NCBI RefSeq assembly: GCF_016031625.1
Contig: NZ_JACCHP010000020.1
Location: 62,001 to 126,000, forward strand
Source: Bradyrhizobium agreste
GTDB taxonomy: Bacteria; Pseudomonadota; Alphaproteobacteria; Rhizobiales; Xanthobacteraceae
Reading direction: 5' to 3'
Length of the DNA stretch: 64,000 nt
In this document: positions 7,933 to 17,024 of the stretch, piece by piece
Layout of the letters: every line of letters begins with the position of its first letter
How positions within the stretch are numbered: position 1 is the first letter of the stretch
The notes under the pieces: generated by a model
Seen by the model: only the letters and a program-made list of their open reading frames with translations
The model's database searches: none
Told to the model about the DNA's origin: nothing
Position numbers and translations under genes: made by a program

Positions 7933-8634
7933 ATGAAAAAGCCTGCCCTGCTTGCCGCCGTCCTCGCCACCACGCTGCTCGCCGCGCCCGCGCGCGCCGA
8001 CGATTTTCCCTCCGCGATCTCGGTGAGCGGCGAGGCCATGATTTCCGTGGCACCCGATCTCGCGCAAATCGATGCCGGCGTCGCCAGCGACGCCAAGACG
8101 GCGAAGGAAGCGTCCGATGCCAACAACGCCGCGATGGGCAAGGTGCTGCTGGCGCTGAAGGGCGCCGGCATCGCCGAGAAGGATTACCAGACCTCGCGGC
8201 TGTCGCTGCAGCCGCAATACGGCCAGAACAAATCCACCGGCGCCTCGCCGGTGGTCGGCTTCCGCGCGAGCAACCGCGTCACCGTGAAGATCCGCGACGT
8301 CACCAAGGTGGCCGGCATCATCGACACGCTGGTTGCCGCCGGCGCCAACGACATCGGCAATATCTCGTTCGAGGTGACCCAGGCGTCAAAGCTGCTGGAT
8401 GATGCGCGCGAGCAGGCGGTGGCGGATGCGCGGCGCAAGGCGGAGATCTATGCCAAGGCCACCGGCGTCACGCTCGGCGCGCCGCTCAGCGTCACCGAGG
8501 GCGGTGCGCCCGTGCCGCTGTTCAAGGGGCGCATGGCGACCGCACCGATGGCGGCGCCGGCCGCTGTCGCACCCGGCGAGGAGACGCTGACGGTGACGGT
8601 GAATGTGAGCTGGGCGATCAAGGCCGCGCAATAA
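7933..8634 (+). CDS. Exported SIMPL domain (DUF541) protein
   Basis: A 233-residue periplasmic protein: signal peptide MKKPALLAAVLATTLLAAPA with cleavage expected after ARA, then a single SIMPL/DUF541 domain (starting SAISVSGEAMISVAPDLAQI) to the C-terminus ETLTVTVNVSWAIK. Members are often linked to oxidative stress or the envelope, but no activity is established. An earlier ATG at 7924 overlaps the preceding stop; 7933 gives a normal signal peptide. It is very probably co-transcribed with the exported GyrI-like protein. A family C repeat begins at its stop codon. Confidence 0.88.
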   Translation: MKKPALLAAVLATTLLAAPARADDFPSAISVSGEAMISVAPDLAQIDAGVASDAKTAKEASDANNAAMGKVLLALKGAGIAEKDYQTSRLSLQPQYGQNKSTGASPVVGFRASNRVTVKIRDVTKVAGIIDTLVAAGANDIGNISFEVTQASKLLDDAREQAVADARRKAEIYAKATGVTLGAPLSVTEGGAPVPLFKGRMATAPMAAPAAVAPGEETLTVTVNVSWAIKAAQ

Positions 8635-8773
8635 GTCTCGTGTCCCGGACGCGCTGCGGCACGCAGTGACGCTGCGCAGAGCCGGGACCCAGCAAGCTGA
8701 CCCGTCCAGCGCTGCGACATGGGCCCCGGCTCAGCAGCGCATCACTGACGTGCTGCGCTGCGTCCGGGGCACG
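8632..8773. repeat. Palindromic intergenic repeat, family C copy 1
   Basis: Starts at the TAA stop of the SIMPL gene with TAAGTCTCGTGTCCCGGACG and ends with GCGTCCGGGGCACG, the inner part holding GCAGAGCCGGGACCCA and GGGCCCCGGCTCAGCAGCGC as complementary arms. The first 26 bases are identical to the copy at 62213, which also begins at a stop codon. Confidence 0.85.
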
Positions 8774-8793
8774 AGCGGCGCGCGCGGAGCGAG

Positions 8794-9858
8794 CTAAATC
8801 TCCACGACCTGCCCCGGCATCATCGCCACGAATCTTTCCTGCGGGATCTTCGCCGCATCGAGCGCTTCGACCAGCGCCTTCGCCGGCGCATCGATCGCTT
8901 CGTCCGTCAGCTGGAACGTGAAGTGATGATGCCCGAGCGCTTGCTCCGCGCCGCAATCGGCCAGCGCCTTCACCGCATCTTCCGGATTCATGTGCTGGTC
9001 GCGCATGAACCAGCGCGGCTCGTAGGCACCGATGGGAAGAATCGCCAGGCGCAGCCTGCCGTGCTTCTCGGCGACGCGGCGGAAATGGCGGCCATCGCCG
9101 TAGCCGGAATCGCACACCACATAGATCTTCCCGGCCGGCGTCTCCAGGACAAAGCTCGCCCACAGCGCCTTGTTGCGGTCGAACAAGCCGCGCGCGGTCC
9201 AGTGCCGGGTCGGCACCAGATGCACCGCGACGCCTTCGCCGAGCTCGACCCGATCGTGCCAGTCGAACGCTTCCGCCTTGATGGTGGGATCGGTGCTGCG
9301 CATGGTGACGTCGTTGCCGAGCGGGGTGACCACGCGCGGGTTAAAATTCTTGGTGAGCCGCGACAGCGTCGCGATGTCGAGATGGTCGTAATGGCCATGC
9401 GAGACCAGCACGACGTCGATCTTCGGCAGCTTCTCGAAGGCGATGCCCGGGTCGTTGTGCCGCTTCGGCCCGGCGAAGGCGACCGGCGAGACCCGCTCCG
9501 ACCAGACCGGATCGACCAGGATGTTGAGGCCGCCGGCCTGGATCAGCCAGCTGGCATGGCCGACGAAGGAGAGCCGCACCTTGTCGCCATCGACACGCGC
9601 CGGCGGGGTGTCGGCGTGCGGGCTGGGTGCCCAATCCGGCCAGGTCGCCCGCCGCCGCTTGCCGCTGAACTGCCAGCGCAGCACCTCGCGCAGCGATTTC
9701 GGCGGCGACCCATCGGGATCGAAGAAGGTCAGGCCGTCGAAATGATCGGAGACCGGGCCGTCGTAGGTTTTCATGTAGGACATCCAGAGGGAGGGCGCGC
9801 CGACCAGCGCGCCGGCGCCGGCAAGCAATCCGAGAACGCGGCGGCGGGTGATCGGCAC
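8794..9858 (-). CDS. MBL-fold metallo-hydrolase, NAPE-PLD/UlaG-like, Tat-type signal
   Basis: A 354-residue metallo-beta-lactamase-fold hydrolase. The metal motif H154-G-H156-Y-D158-H159 is intact, with further ligands expected in PTRHWTARGLFDRN and VVCDSGYGDGRHF. The overall layout (long N-terminal part with WPDWAPSPHADTPPARVDG, then LSFVGHASWLIQAGGLNILV) matches bacterial homologues of NAPE-hydrolysing phospholipase D. The N-terminus ITRRRVLGLLAGAGALVGA has a twin-arginine pattern, so it is probably exported folded or anchored by that helix. The substrate is not known. It is divergent from ffh; the 434-base gap between them holds a promoter candidate and a family B repeat. Confidence 0.86.
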   Translation of the reverse strand: MPITRRRVLGLLAGAGALVGAPSLWMSYMKTYDGPVSDHFDGLTFFDPDGSPPKSLREVLRWQFSGKRRRATWPDWAPSPHADTPPARVDGDKVRLSFVGHASWLIQAGGLNILVDPVWSERVSPVAFAGPKRHNDPGIAFEKLPKIDVVLVSHGHYDHLDIATLSRLTKNFNPRVVTPLGNDVTMRSTDPTIKAEAFDWHDRVELGEGVAVHLVPTRHWTARGLFDRNKALWASFVLETPAGKIYVVCDSGYGDGRHFRRVAEKHGRLRLAILPIGAYEPRWFMRDQHMNPEDAVKALADCGAEQALGHHHFTFQLTDEAIDAPAKALVEALDAAKIPQERFVAMMPGQVVEI

Positions 9859-9996
9859 GGGGGGCTTCTAGGGATGGTCGGAGGGGTAAGACATCACCGC
9901 CTATATGGGCGGGGCTGGCGGAAAAGGAACCCGCGACAAAAGGATCACGTTTTCAAAACCTTGCCTTACCAAGGGCGAGCCGGCACCCTAACTTTC

Positions 9997-10026
9997 CTTG
10001 ACTTTTGGGCGGGAGCGGCGTTTAAC
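9997..10026 (+). promoter_or_regulatory. Candidate promoter for the ffh-rpsP operon
   Basis: CTTGAC at 9997-10002 matches the alphaproteobacterial -35 consensus; TTTAAC at 10021-10026 is a possible -10 with an 18-base spacer. GGCGGG and CCCGCC flank the -10 and could form a small hairpin. The distance to the ffh start is about 270 bases, across a family B repeat. Confidence 0.3.
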
Positions 10027-10140
10027 CCCGCCACTTTCTCGGAAAGGCTTTCTTTTCGACCCGCCGACCGGCCCTGGAGGCCGGAGGTCAACGCCCGACA
10101 GCGCTGTGCGCCCTCGGGCGCAAAGGTGTTTGGTTTTCTG

Positions 10141-10275
10141 CTCCCTCGCCCCGCTCTTGCGGGGAGAGGGTCGGGGTGAGGGGCTCTCTCCGCGCAGGCT
10201 GCGCGTAGACGGTTCCGTACCCCCTCACCTGCCGCCCAAGAGGGCGGCGACCTCTCCCCGCAGGCGGGGAGAGGT
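10141..10275. repeat. Palindromic intergenic repeat, family B copy 2
   Basis: Element immediately upstream of ffh. It contains CTCGCCCCGCTCTTGCGGGG, GGGTGAGGGGCTCTCTCCGC, CCCCCTCACCTGCCGCC, and the closing hairpin CTCTCCCCGCAGGCGGGGAG. The last arm ends about 18 bases before the TTG start of ffh, so the transcript leader would be highly structured. Confidence 0.75.
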
Positions 10276-10292
10276 AGAAGAGGACAACGGCA

Positions 10293-11668
10293 TTGTTCGA
10301 CAATCTGTCGGAACGGCTTGGTGGCATTCTCGATCGTCTGACGGGGCGCGGCGCGCTGACCGAAAAGGACGTCGACGCCGCGATGCGCGAGGTGCGCCGC
10401 GCGCTGCTGGAGGCCGACGTCGCGCTCGAGGTGGTCCGCAGCTTCACCGAGCGCGTGCGCGAGCAGGCGATCGGCGCCACCGTCGTCAAGTCGGTCACGC
10501 CCGGCCAGATGGTGGTCAAGATCGTCCATGACGAGCTGGTCAACACGCTCGGCAGCGAAGGCCAGACCATCGACGTCAATGCTGTGCCGCCGGTGCCGAT
10601 CATGATGGTCGGCCTGCAGGGCTCCGGCAAGACCACCACCACCGCCAAGCTCGCCCGCCGCCTGGTCCAGCGCGACAAGCGCAAGGTGCTGCCGCCGGCC
10701 GCACCACGCTCGACGAAGAGATGATGGAGGAGGCGGCCGCGATCAAAGCCGCGGCCAATCCGCATGAAGTGCTGCTGGTTGCGGACTCGCTCACCGGCCA
10801 GGACGCGGTGAACCTCGCGCGCTCGTTCGACCAGCGCGTCGGCCTCACCGGCATCGTGCTCACACGAGTTGACGGCGACGGCCGCGGCGGTGCCGCGCTG
10901 TCGATGCGCGCCGTCACCGGCAAGCCGATCAAGCTGATCGGCACCGGCGAAAAGACCGACGCGCTGGAAGATTTCCACCCCGATCGTATCGCCGGCCGCA
11001 TCCTCGGCATGGGCGACGTGGTCTCGCTGGTCGAGCGCGCCGCCGCCAATATCGACGCCGAGAAGGCCGCGCGCACCGCCGAGCGCATGCGCAAGGGTCA
11101 GTTCGACCTCAACGACATGCGCGAGCAGCTGCTGCAGATGTCGAGCATGGGCGGCATCAGCGGGCTGATGGGCATGATGCCCGGCATCTCCAAGATGAAG
11201 AACCAGATCGCGGCAGCCGGCATCGACGACAAGATCCTCAAGCGCCAGGTCGCGATCATCGATTCCATGACGCGCGAGGAGCGGCGTCATCCGGACCTCT
11301 TGAAAGCGAGCCGCAAGAAACGCATCGCGGCCGGCAGCGGCCAGAGCGTCGAGCACGTCAACAAGCTCTTGAAGATGCACCGGAACATGGCCGACATGAT
11401 GAAGGCCATGGGCTCGGGCAAGCGCGGCCCGCTCGCCGGCATCGCGCAGGCGATGGGATTTGGCGGCGGCATGAAGATGCCCTCGCCCGAAGAGATGAAG
11501 GCGCTGCAGGAGAAGATGCAGAGCGGCGGCGGACAAGGCCTGCCGAATCTGCCGAAGGACTTGCCGCCCGGTCTTCGCACCGGCCTGCCGAACCTTCCTG
11601 GTCTGACCGGGCTGAGCGGCAAGCCGACGCTGCCGGGCCTCGGCGGTTTCCCAGGCAAGAAGAAATGA
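10293..11668 (+). pseudogene. ffh: ffh (SRP54) with internal deletion and frameshift
   Basis: Signal recognition particle GTPase gene, split as read. The first part (10293-10724, TTG start, MFDNLSERLGGILDRLTGRG) carries the N domain and G1 GLQGSGKTTTTAKL, and reads correctly to KRKVL. It then jumps to CCGCCGGCCGCACCACGC, which in the other frame encodes AGRTTLDEE, the end of the DTAGR motif. About 57 residues expected from other Ffh proteins, including the DVYRPAA motif and most of the DTAGR motif, are missing and the frame shifts. The rest (10721-11668, 315 residues) has TRVDGDGRGGAAL, the GTGEK and PDRIAGRILGMGD motifs and a complete M domain ending in Met-rich helices. The halves overlap by ATGA, which is probably chance: neither could be a working GTPase. 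Gene order ffh-rpsP-rimM-trmD-rplS is the usual one. Assembly error is the leading explanation. Confidence 0.88.
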
Positions 11669-11754
11669 GGAATTCGTCGCGAGGGGTCGCATCGGTCTCG
11701 CGCGGCGCGAAAATGCCAATCAACCGAACAAAACGTACTTTGAAGGAGAACTGA

Positions 11755-12087
11755 ATGTCCGTCGTTATCCGCCTCGCCCGTGCAGGCACCAAGAAGCGTC
11801 CCGTCTATCACGTCGTCGTCGCGGATTCGCGCTTTCCGCGCGATGGCCGCTTCATCGAGCGTCTCGGCTATTTCAATCCGCTGCTGCCGAAGGACAACGA
11901 GACCCGCCTCAAGCTCGACATGGACAAGGTGAAGGCCTGGCTCGCCAAGGGCGCGCAACCGTCCGATCGCGTCGCGCGTTTCCTCGATGCCGCCGGCGTC
12001 AAGAAGCGCGAAGCCCGCAACAACCCGCAGAAGGCCGTGCCGCGCAAGGAGCGCAAGGCGCAGGCCGAAGCCGCCGCCAAGGCGTAA
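11755..12087 (+). CDS. rpsP: 30S ribosomal protein S16
   Basis: Small-subunit protein S16, needed for 30S assembly. The 110 residues start MSVVIRLARAGTKKRPVYHV, contain the conserved DSRFPRDGRFIERLGYFNPL block, and end in an Ala/Lys-rich tail (RKERKAQAEAAAKA) that is longer than in E. coli S16 but usual in Rhizobiales. The ATG follows a strong GAAGGAGAAC ribosome-binding site. It lies 86 bases after ffh and 9 bases before rimM. Confidence 0.97.
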   Translation: MSVVIRLARAGTKKRPVYHVVVADSRFPRDGRFIERLGYFNPLLPKDNETRLKLDMDKVKAWLAKGAQPSDRVARFLDAAGVKKREARNNPQKAVPRKERKAQAEAAAKA

Positions 12088-12096
12088 GGCTGGATC

Positions 12097-12645
12097 ATGT
12101 CGGCGCTGGTCTGCGTCGCGCGGATCGGCGCCGCGCATGGGGTGCGCGGTGCGGTCAAGCTGTGGACCTTCACCGAAGATCCCTTCGCCGTCCGCCGCTA
12201 CGGACCGCTGTCGACCAAGGACGGCCGGCGCCAGTTCGAGATCGCAGAGGTGCGCGAGGCCAGGGATCATCTGGTCGCGACGTTCAAGGGTGTCGCGACC
12301 CGCGATGAGGCCGAGCGCCTCAACGGCATCGAACTCTACGTCCCGCGCGACAAACTGCCCGCGACGGACGAGGACGAATATTACCACACCGATTTGATCG
12401 GGCTCGCCGCCGTCACAACGGGCGGCGATGCTCTCGGCCGGGTCGTTGCGATCCATAATTTCGGCGCCGGCGACATCATCGAGATCGCACCGCCCAAGGG
12501 CCCGACGATGCTGCTGCCGTTCTCCAACGCGGTGGTGCCGGAGGTCGACATTGGCGGCGGCCGCGTGGTGATCGCGCTGCCGCAGGAGATCGAGGGCGAG
12601 GACGCTCAATCCGCGAGCCGTTCCCACGATCGCGAGGATTCGTAA
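12097..12645 (+). CDS. rimM: Ribosome maturation factor RimM
   Basis: Assists 30S maturation and binds S19. The 182 residues have the two expected parts: the N-terminal RimM barrel (VCVARIGAAHGVRGAVKLWT, with the conserved AHGVRG) and a C-terminal PRC-barrel (EYYHTDLIGLAAVTTGGDAL through MLLPFSNAVVPEVDIGGGRV). The tail EDAQSASRSHDREDS is a short polar extension. It sits directly after rpsP and before trmD in the conserved operon. Confidence 0.96.
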   Translation: MSALVCVARIGAAHGVRGAVKLWTFTEDPFAVRRYGPLSTKDGRRQFEIAEVREARDHLVATFKGVATRDEAERLNGIELYVPRDKLPATDEDEYYHTDLIGLAAVTTGGDALGRVVAIHNFGAGDIIEIAPPKGPTMLLPFSNAVVPEVDIGGGRVVIALPQEIEGEDAQSASRSHDREDS

Positions 12646-12678
12646 CCACAGATCGTGGTTTTGGCTAAGCTGACTGCG

Positions 12679-13422
12679 ATGACAAACCCCTCACCCTGGC
12701 GCGCGACGGTGCTGACGCTGTTTCCGGAGATGTTTCCGGGGCCGCTGGGCGTGAGCCTCGCCGGCCGGGCGCTCGCCTCGGGGCTCTGGCAGATCGAGGC
12801 GCGCGACATCCGGGCCTCCGCGACCGACCGCCATCGCAGCGTCGACGACACGCCGGCCGGCGGCGGGCCGGGAATGGTGCTGCGGGCGGATGTTCTGGCC
12901 GCGGCGATCGATGCCGCCGGGATCGGTCCGGAGCGGCCACGCCTGCTCATGAGCCCCCGGGGTCGGCCATTGACCCAGGCCCGGGTGGTCGAGCTCGCCC
13001 GGGGCCCCGGCCCCCTGATCGTCTGCGGGCGGTTCGAGGGGGTCGATCAGCGGGTGATCGACGCGAGGGGCCTGGAGGAGGTCTCGATCGGCGATTACGT
13101 GCTCTCCGGCGGCGAAATCGCCGCCATGGCCCTGATCGACGCCTGCGTCCGGCTGCTGCCGGGGGTGATGGGCAAGGAGGCCTCCGGAACCGAGGAGAGC
13201 TTTTCGGATGGCTTGCTCGAATACCCCCAATACACCCGCCCGCAGCTGTTCGAGGGGGTTCCGATCCCGGCCATCCTCACCTCCGGCGACCACGCCAAGG
13301 TGGCGGCCTGGCGCCGGGCCGAATCCGAGGCCCTGACGGCCGCCCGGCGCCCGGATTTGTGGGAAAAGGCCGCGAATCGGGGGAGCGGCCAAAAAACGCC
13401 AAAAAACAAGACAGACGGGTGA
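12679..13422 (+). CDS. trmD: tRNA (guanine37-N1)-methyltransferase TrmD
   Basis: SPOUT-family knotted methyltransferase making m1G37 in tRNA with S-adenosylmethionine, which prevents +1 frameshifting. The 247 residues show GGGPGMVLRADVL, CGRFEGVDQRVID, and the knot-forming IGDYVLSGGE-x-AAMALIDA block, then YTRPQLFEGVPIPAILTSGDH. The frame is open back to a GTG at 12655, but ATG at 12679 starts MTNPSPWRATVLTLFPEMFP and matches the usual N-terminus. The C-terminus ends in a basic, Lys/Asn-rich tail. Fourth gene of the ffh-rplS cluster. Confidence 0.95.
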   Translation: MTNPSPWRATVLTLFPEMFPGPLGVSLAGRALASGLWQIEARDIRASATDRHRSVDDTPAGGGPGMVLRADVLAAAIDAAGIGPERPRLLMSPRGRPLTQARVVELARGPGPLIVCGRFEGVDQRVIDARGLEEVSIGDYVLSGGEIAAMALIDACVRLLPGVMGKEASGTEESFSDGLLEYPQYTRPQLFEGVPIPAILTSGDHAKVAAWRRAESEALTAARRPDLWEKAANRGSGQKTPKNKTDG

Positions 13423-13446
13423 CAAACGCTCCGGCTTGCCTTATAG
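13419..13446 (+). promoter_or_regulatory. Candidate internal promoter for rplS
   Basis: GTGACA (13419-13424) and TTATAG (13441-13446) are separated by 16 bases and overlap the end of trmD. GCTCC and GGAGC nearby (13428-13450) can form a hairpin over the -10 region. This would let rplS be expressed apart from trmD. Confidence 0.35.
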
Positions 13447-13533
13447 GAGCGGCCAAATCCGCAATGGCTGGATAGACGAATTTCACGCAGCCCCCGTTTC
13501 TTAAAGGCTGGGCGCGCCGATGGAGATTTACCC

Positions 13534-13914
13534 ATGAACCTGATCAAGCAGCTCGAGCAGGAGCAATTCGACAAGCTGTCCGCCGGCAAGGACATCCCGG
13601 AATTCGCCCCCGGCGACACCGTGATCGTCAACGTGAAGGTGGTCGAAGGCGACCGCACCCGCGTGCAGGCCTATGAGGGCGTCTGCATTGGCCGTTCCGG
13701 CGGTGGCCTCAACGAGAGCTTCACCGTGCGCAAGATCTCCTATGGCGAGGGCGTCGAGCGCGTGTTCCCGCTGCTCTCCCCGATGATCGACTCGATCAAG
13801 GTGGTGCGCCGCGGCAAGGTGCGTCGCGCCAAGCTCTATTATCTCCGCAACCTGCGCGGCAAGTCGGCCCGCATCGTCGAGAAGCAGGACCGTCAGGCTG
13901 CCGTCGGCGAGTAA
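13534..13914 (+). CDS. rplS: 50S ribosomal protein L19
   Basis: Large-subunit protein L19, located at the subunit interface. The 126 residues contain FAPGDTVIVNVKVVEGDRTR, the RVQAYEGVCIGRSGGGL block, FTVRKISYGEGVERVFPL and the RRGKVRRAKLYYLRNLRGKS region, all typical. The start ATG follows GGAGATTTACCC. It ends the rpsP-rimM-trmD-rplS cluster and is followed by a clear terminator. Confidence 0.97.
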   Translation: MNLIKQLEQEQFDKLSAGKDIPEFAPGDTVIVNVKVVEGDRTRVQAYEGVCIGRSGGGLNESFTVRKISYGEGVERVFPLLSPMIDSIKVVRRGKVRRAKLYYLRNLRGKSARIVEKQDRQAAVGE

Positions 13915-13940
13915 GCTTCGCCGCCAGGCGAGTCTTTCCA

Positions 13941-13970
13941 AAGCGCGGGGCTCGGCTCCGCGCTTTTTTG
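13941..13970 (+). terminator. Intrinsic terminator after rplS
   Basis: AAGCGCGG (13941-13948) pairs with CCGCGCTT (13958-13965) and runs into TTTTTT. It closes the ffh-rplS operon. Confidence 0.9.
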
Positions 13971-14239
13971 TTGCGTCAGGTGCGCGCGTCAAAGCTCTCG
14001 CGCTTCCAATTCGGCCTGCTATATATTCCTAGAATGTTTCCAGATCTGACCAGCTTCGCCCCCATCCAGCGCATCGTCATCGACGATCGCTCGCGGCTGC
14101 CTGGCCGGTTCTTCGGACGCTTCGCGACCTCGGCAACGTCAGAGCTTAGCCGCGCAGCCTGAAGGCTGCGCTGACGATTTTGTTGCCCGCGCGCTCTGCC
14201 GCGCTCATCGCTGACACACATTCTTCGGAGCTCAAGCTC
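13971..14239 (+). other. Leader region upstream of leuC, no gene recognised
   Basis: About 270 bases between the rplS terminator and leuC. A TATATT that could serve as a -10 lies at 14022-14027, but no convincing -35 at the right distance is visible. I looked for a leucine-rich leader peptide with an attenuator and did not find one. A 64-codon open frame from 13968 has no ribosome-binding site or family features. Confidence 0.4.
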
Positions 14240-15646
<1,407 letters not shown>

Positions 15647-15704
15647 GCTACTTCCTGCAATTGTAGCGATCGCGGCAAAGCGTCGTTAATCGGCGGCGCC
15701 GACA

Positions 15705-15736
15705 GTGTCCTCGCGACGGTTTCGCGAGGACACGTC
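15705..15736 (+). promoter_or_regulatory. 12-bp hairpin enclosing the ribosome-binding site of the 69-residue ORF
   Basis: GTGTCCTCGCGA (15705-15716) pairs perfectly with TCGCGAGGACAC (15722-15733), loop CGGTT. The 3' arm contains the Shine-Dalgarno-like GAGGA (15726-15730), six bases before the ATG at 15737. Translation would need this stem to open, as in RNA thermometers or other structure-controlled leaders. Confidence 0.6.
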
Positions 15737-15946
15737 ATGGCCAACAAGCCGGAATATGTCGATCTGATCAGCGAGGCCACGCGCCAGCACCGGCGGCGCG
15801 CGGCGCCATTGCGCATCGTCGCCAAGCCGGAGGTCGAGGAGACCTCCAAGCTCAGCCGCTGGCCGCCGGCGATGTTTCGGCAGTGGAAGGTCGAGACGCT
15901 GATGCGGTGGAAGGCTTCGTCTTGGAAGCTGAAGGATTGGCCGTAG
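15737..15946 (+). CDS. Small basic hypothetical protein (69 aa)
   Basis: A 69-residue frame starting MANKPEYVDLISEATRQHRR, rich in Arg, Lys and Trp (five Trp in the last 28 residues, including LMRWKASSWKLKDWP), with no signal peptide or membrane segment. A GAGGA ribosome-binding site at six bases supports the start, although it lies inside a perfect hairpin. I do not recognise the family. High basic and tryptophan content could suit nucleic-acid or membrane binding, but that is only a guess. It lies between leuC and a family A repeat. Confidence 0.6.
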   Translation: MANKPEYVDLISEATRQHRRRAAPLRIVAKPEVEETSKLSRWPPAMFRQWKVETLMRWKASSWKLKDWP

Positions 15947-15957
15947 CCGCATTCTCC

Positions 15958-16043
15958 GTCATGCCCGGGCTTGTCCCGGGCATCCACGACCTTTCATCAC
16001 GTCACCGAGAAACGTGGATGGCCGGGACAAGCCCGGCCATGAC
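15958..16043. repeat. Palindromic intergenic repeat, family A copy 1
   Basis: Starts GTCATGCCCGGGCTTGTCCC and ends CCGGGACAAGCCCGGCCATG-AC. Each arm is itself a palindrome (CCCGGGCTTGTCCCGGG; GGCCGGGACAAGCCCGGCC), and CATCCACG pairs with CGTGGATG between them. This is the simplest copy of the family in the window. Confidence 0.9.
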
Positions 16044-16062
16044 GCTGTTCGAATAGTTCACA

Positions 16063-16548
16063 TCACCAATACCGATACGGATAGTGCCAGCGCGGCCAGC
16101 GGCAGACGCGGCGCGGGCCGTAATAGGTCCAGATGATCCGGCAGCGGCGCGGATAGTGGTAGTAGGGATAATAGCCGCCGACATAATAGCGCCGGTGGAA
16201 GTGGCGATAGCCGTAATGGGGGCGATAGCCCCAGTGGTGGTGATGGCCGCCGTAGTGACGGAAGCCGCCGTAGCGCATGCCGCCGCCGCGAAAGCCGCCG
16301 ATATGTCCGCCGCCACCGCGGAAACCTCCGCCGTGAAAATGCCCGCCACCATGTCCGCCGTGCCCGCCATGGCGAACCTGCGTGACGAGATCGTCGGTTG
16401 CGGCCTTCGTCACCGGCGACGTCGCCGGGTTGATCAAGCTCAGCGCTTCAGCGCGACGCGCGCTGCCGGCCGACAGCATCAGCGCCGCGGCGGCCGCAAG
16501 CCCAAGCAGGCGCATCGGGCTCGCCCGACGACCCAACATCCTCAGCAT
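16063..16548 (-). CDS. Exported Gly/His/Tyr-rich protein
   Basis: A 161-residue protein with a signal peptide (MLRMLGRRASPMRLLGLAAA, cleavage expected after the following ALMLSAG... segment near AEA), then a short spacer and a long run rich in Gly, His, Arg and Tyr: HGGHGGHGGGHFHGGG, GGFRGGG repeats, then YRPHYGYRHFHRRYYVGGYY. Two cysteines (RRCRIIWTYYGPRRVC) near the C-terminus could form a disulfide. The composition resembles small exported proteins common in Bradyrhizobium; metal binding by the His-rich part is possible but unproven. The frame extends upstream to 16626, but 16548 gives the signal peptide. It is divergent from the DUF1330 gene. Confidence 0.78.
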   Translation of the reverse strand: MLRMLGRRASPMRLLGLAAAAALMLSAGSARRAEALSLINPATSPVTKAATDDLVTQVRHGGHGGHGGGHFHGGGFRGGGGHIGGFRGGGMRYGGFRHYGGHHHHWGYRPHYGYRHFHRRYYVGGYYPYYHYPRRCRIIWTYYGPRRVCRWPRWHYPYRYW

Positions 16549-16715
16549 GAAATCCTCCCTGAATCCGGACAGCAGAGCTGCGACGTCTCGGCCGCGCCAT
16601 TGCCGTTCAATTGCAGTCGCTCCCACGATTAAATTGCGGACAGCGATGTGAATGCGCCATGAATGAACGAGACGCGGCGATACGACGCCGTGCCGCGACG
16701 AAAGGAATTTTGCAG

Positions 16716-17015
16716 ATGACTGTCTACGCCATTGCGCAATTGAAGATGACGGACCGCGCCGCCTATGACCGCTATCAGGCGCGGTTCTTCGACGTGTTCA
16801 GGAAGTACAATGGACGTCTGCTCGCCGCCGACGAACAGCCGCGCGTGCTCGAAGGCGCCTGGCCGCATGACAAGCTTGTCATGATGTCGTTCCCCGACGA
16901 GGCCGCATTCCTCGCCTTCTCGACCTCGCCCGATTACGAAGAGATCTCGCGCGATCGCAAGGCGGGTGCGCAGGCGACGGTGCTGCTGGTGAAGGGATTT
17001 ACGCCGGCGGTCTAA
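16716..17015 (+). CDS. DUF1330 domain protein
   Basis: A 99-residue protein that is essentially one DUF1330 domain, a dimeric alpha-beta barrel fold: MTVYAIAQLKMTDRAAYDRY, then GRLLAADEQPRVLEGAWPHD and the conserved MMSFPDEAAFLAFSTSPDYE. The frame is open further upstream (ATG at 16659), but 16716 follows AAAGGAATTTTGCAG and gives the normal family length. Function of the family is unknown. Confidence 0.85.
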   Translation: MTVYAIAQLKMTDRAAYDRYQARFFDVFRKYNGRLLAADEQPRVLEGAWPHDKLVMMSFPDEAAFLAFSTSPDYEEISRDRKAGAQATVLLVKGFTPAV

Positions 17016-17024
17016 GGCGGCGCC

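Noticed and set aside
10721..10724. ATGA overlap between the two ffh parts as a translational coupling or programmed frameshift
   Set aside because: The missing residues cannot be supplied by any frameshift, so the overlap is a chance result of the deletion.
13968..14162. A leader peptide for leuC attenuation
   Set aside because: No run of leucine codons and no terminator/antiterminator pair.
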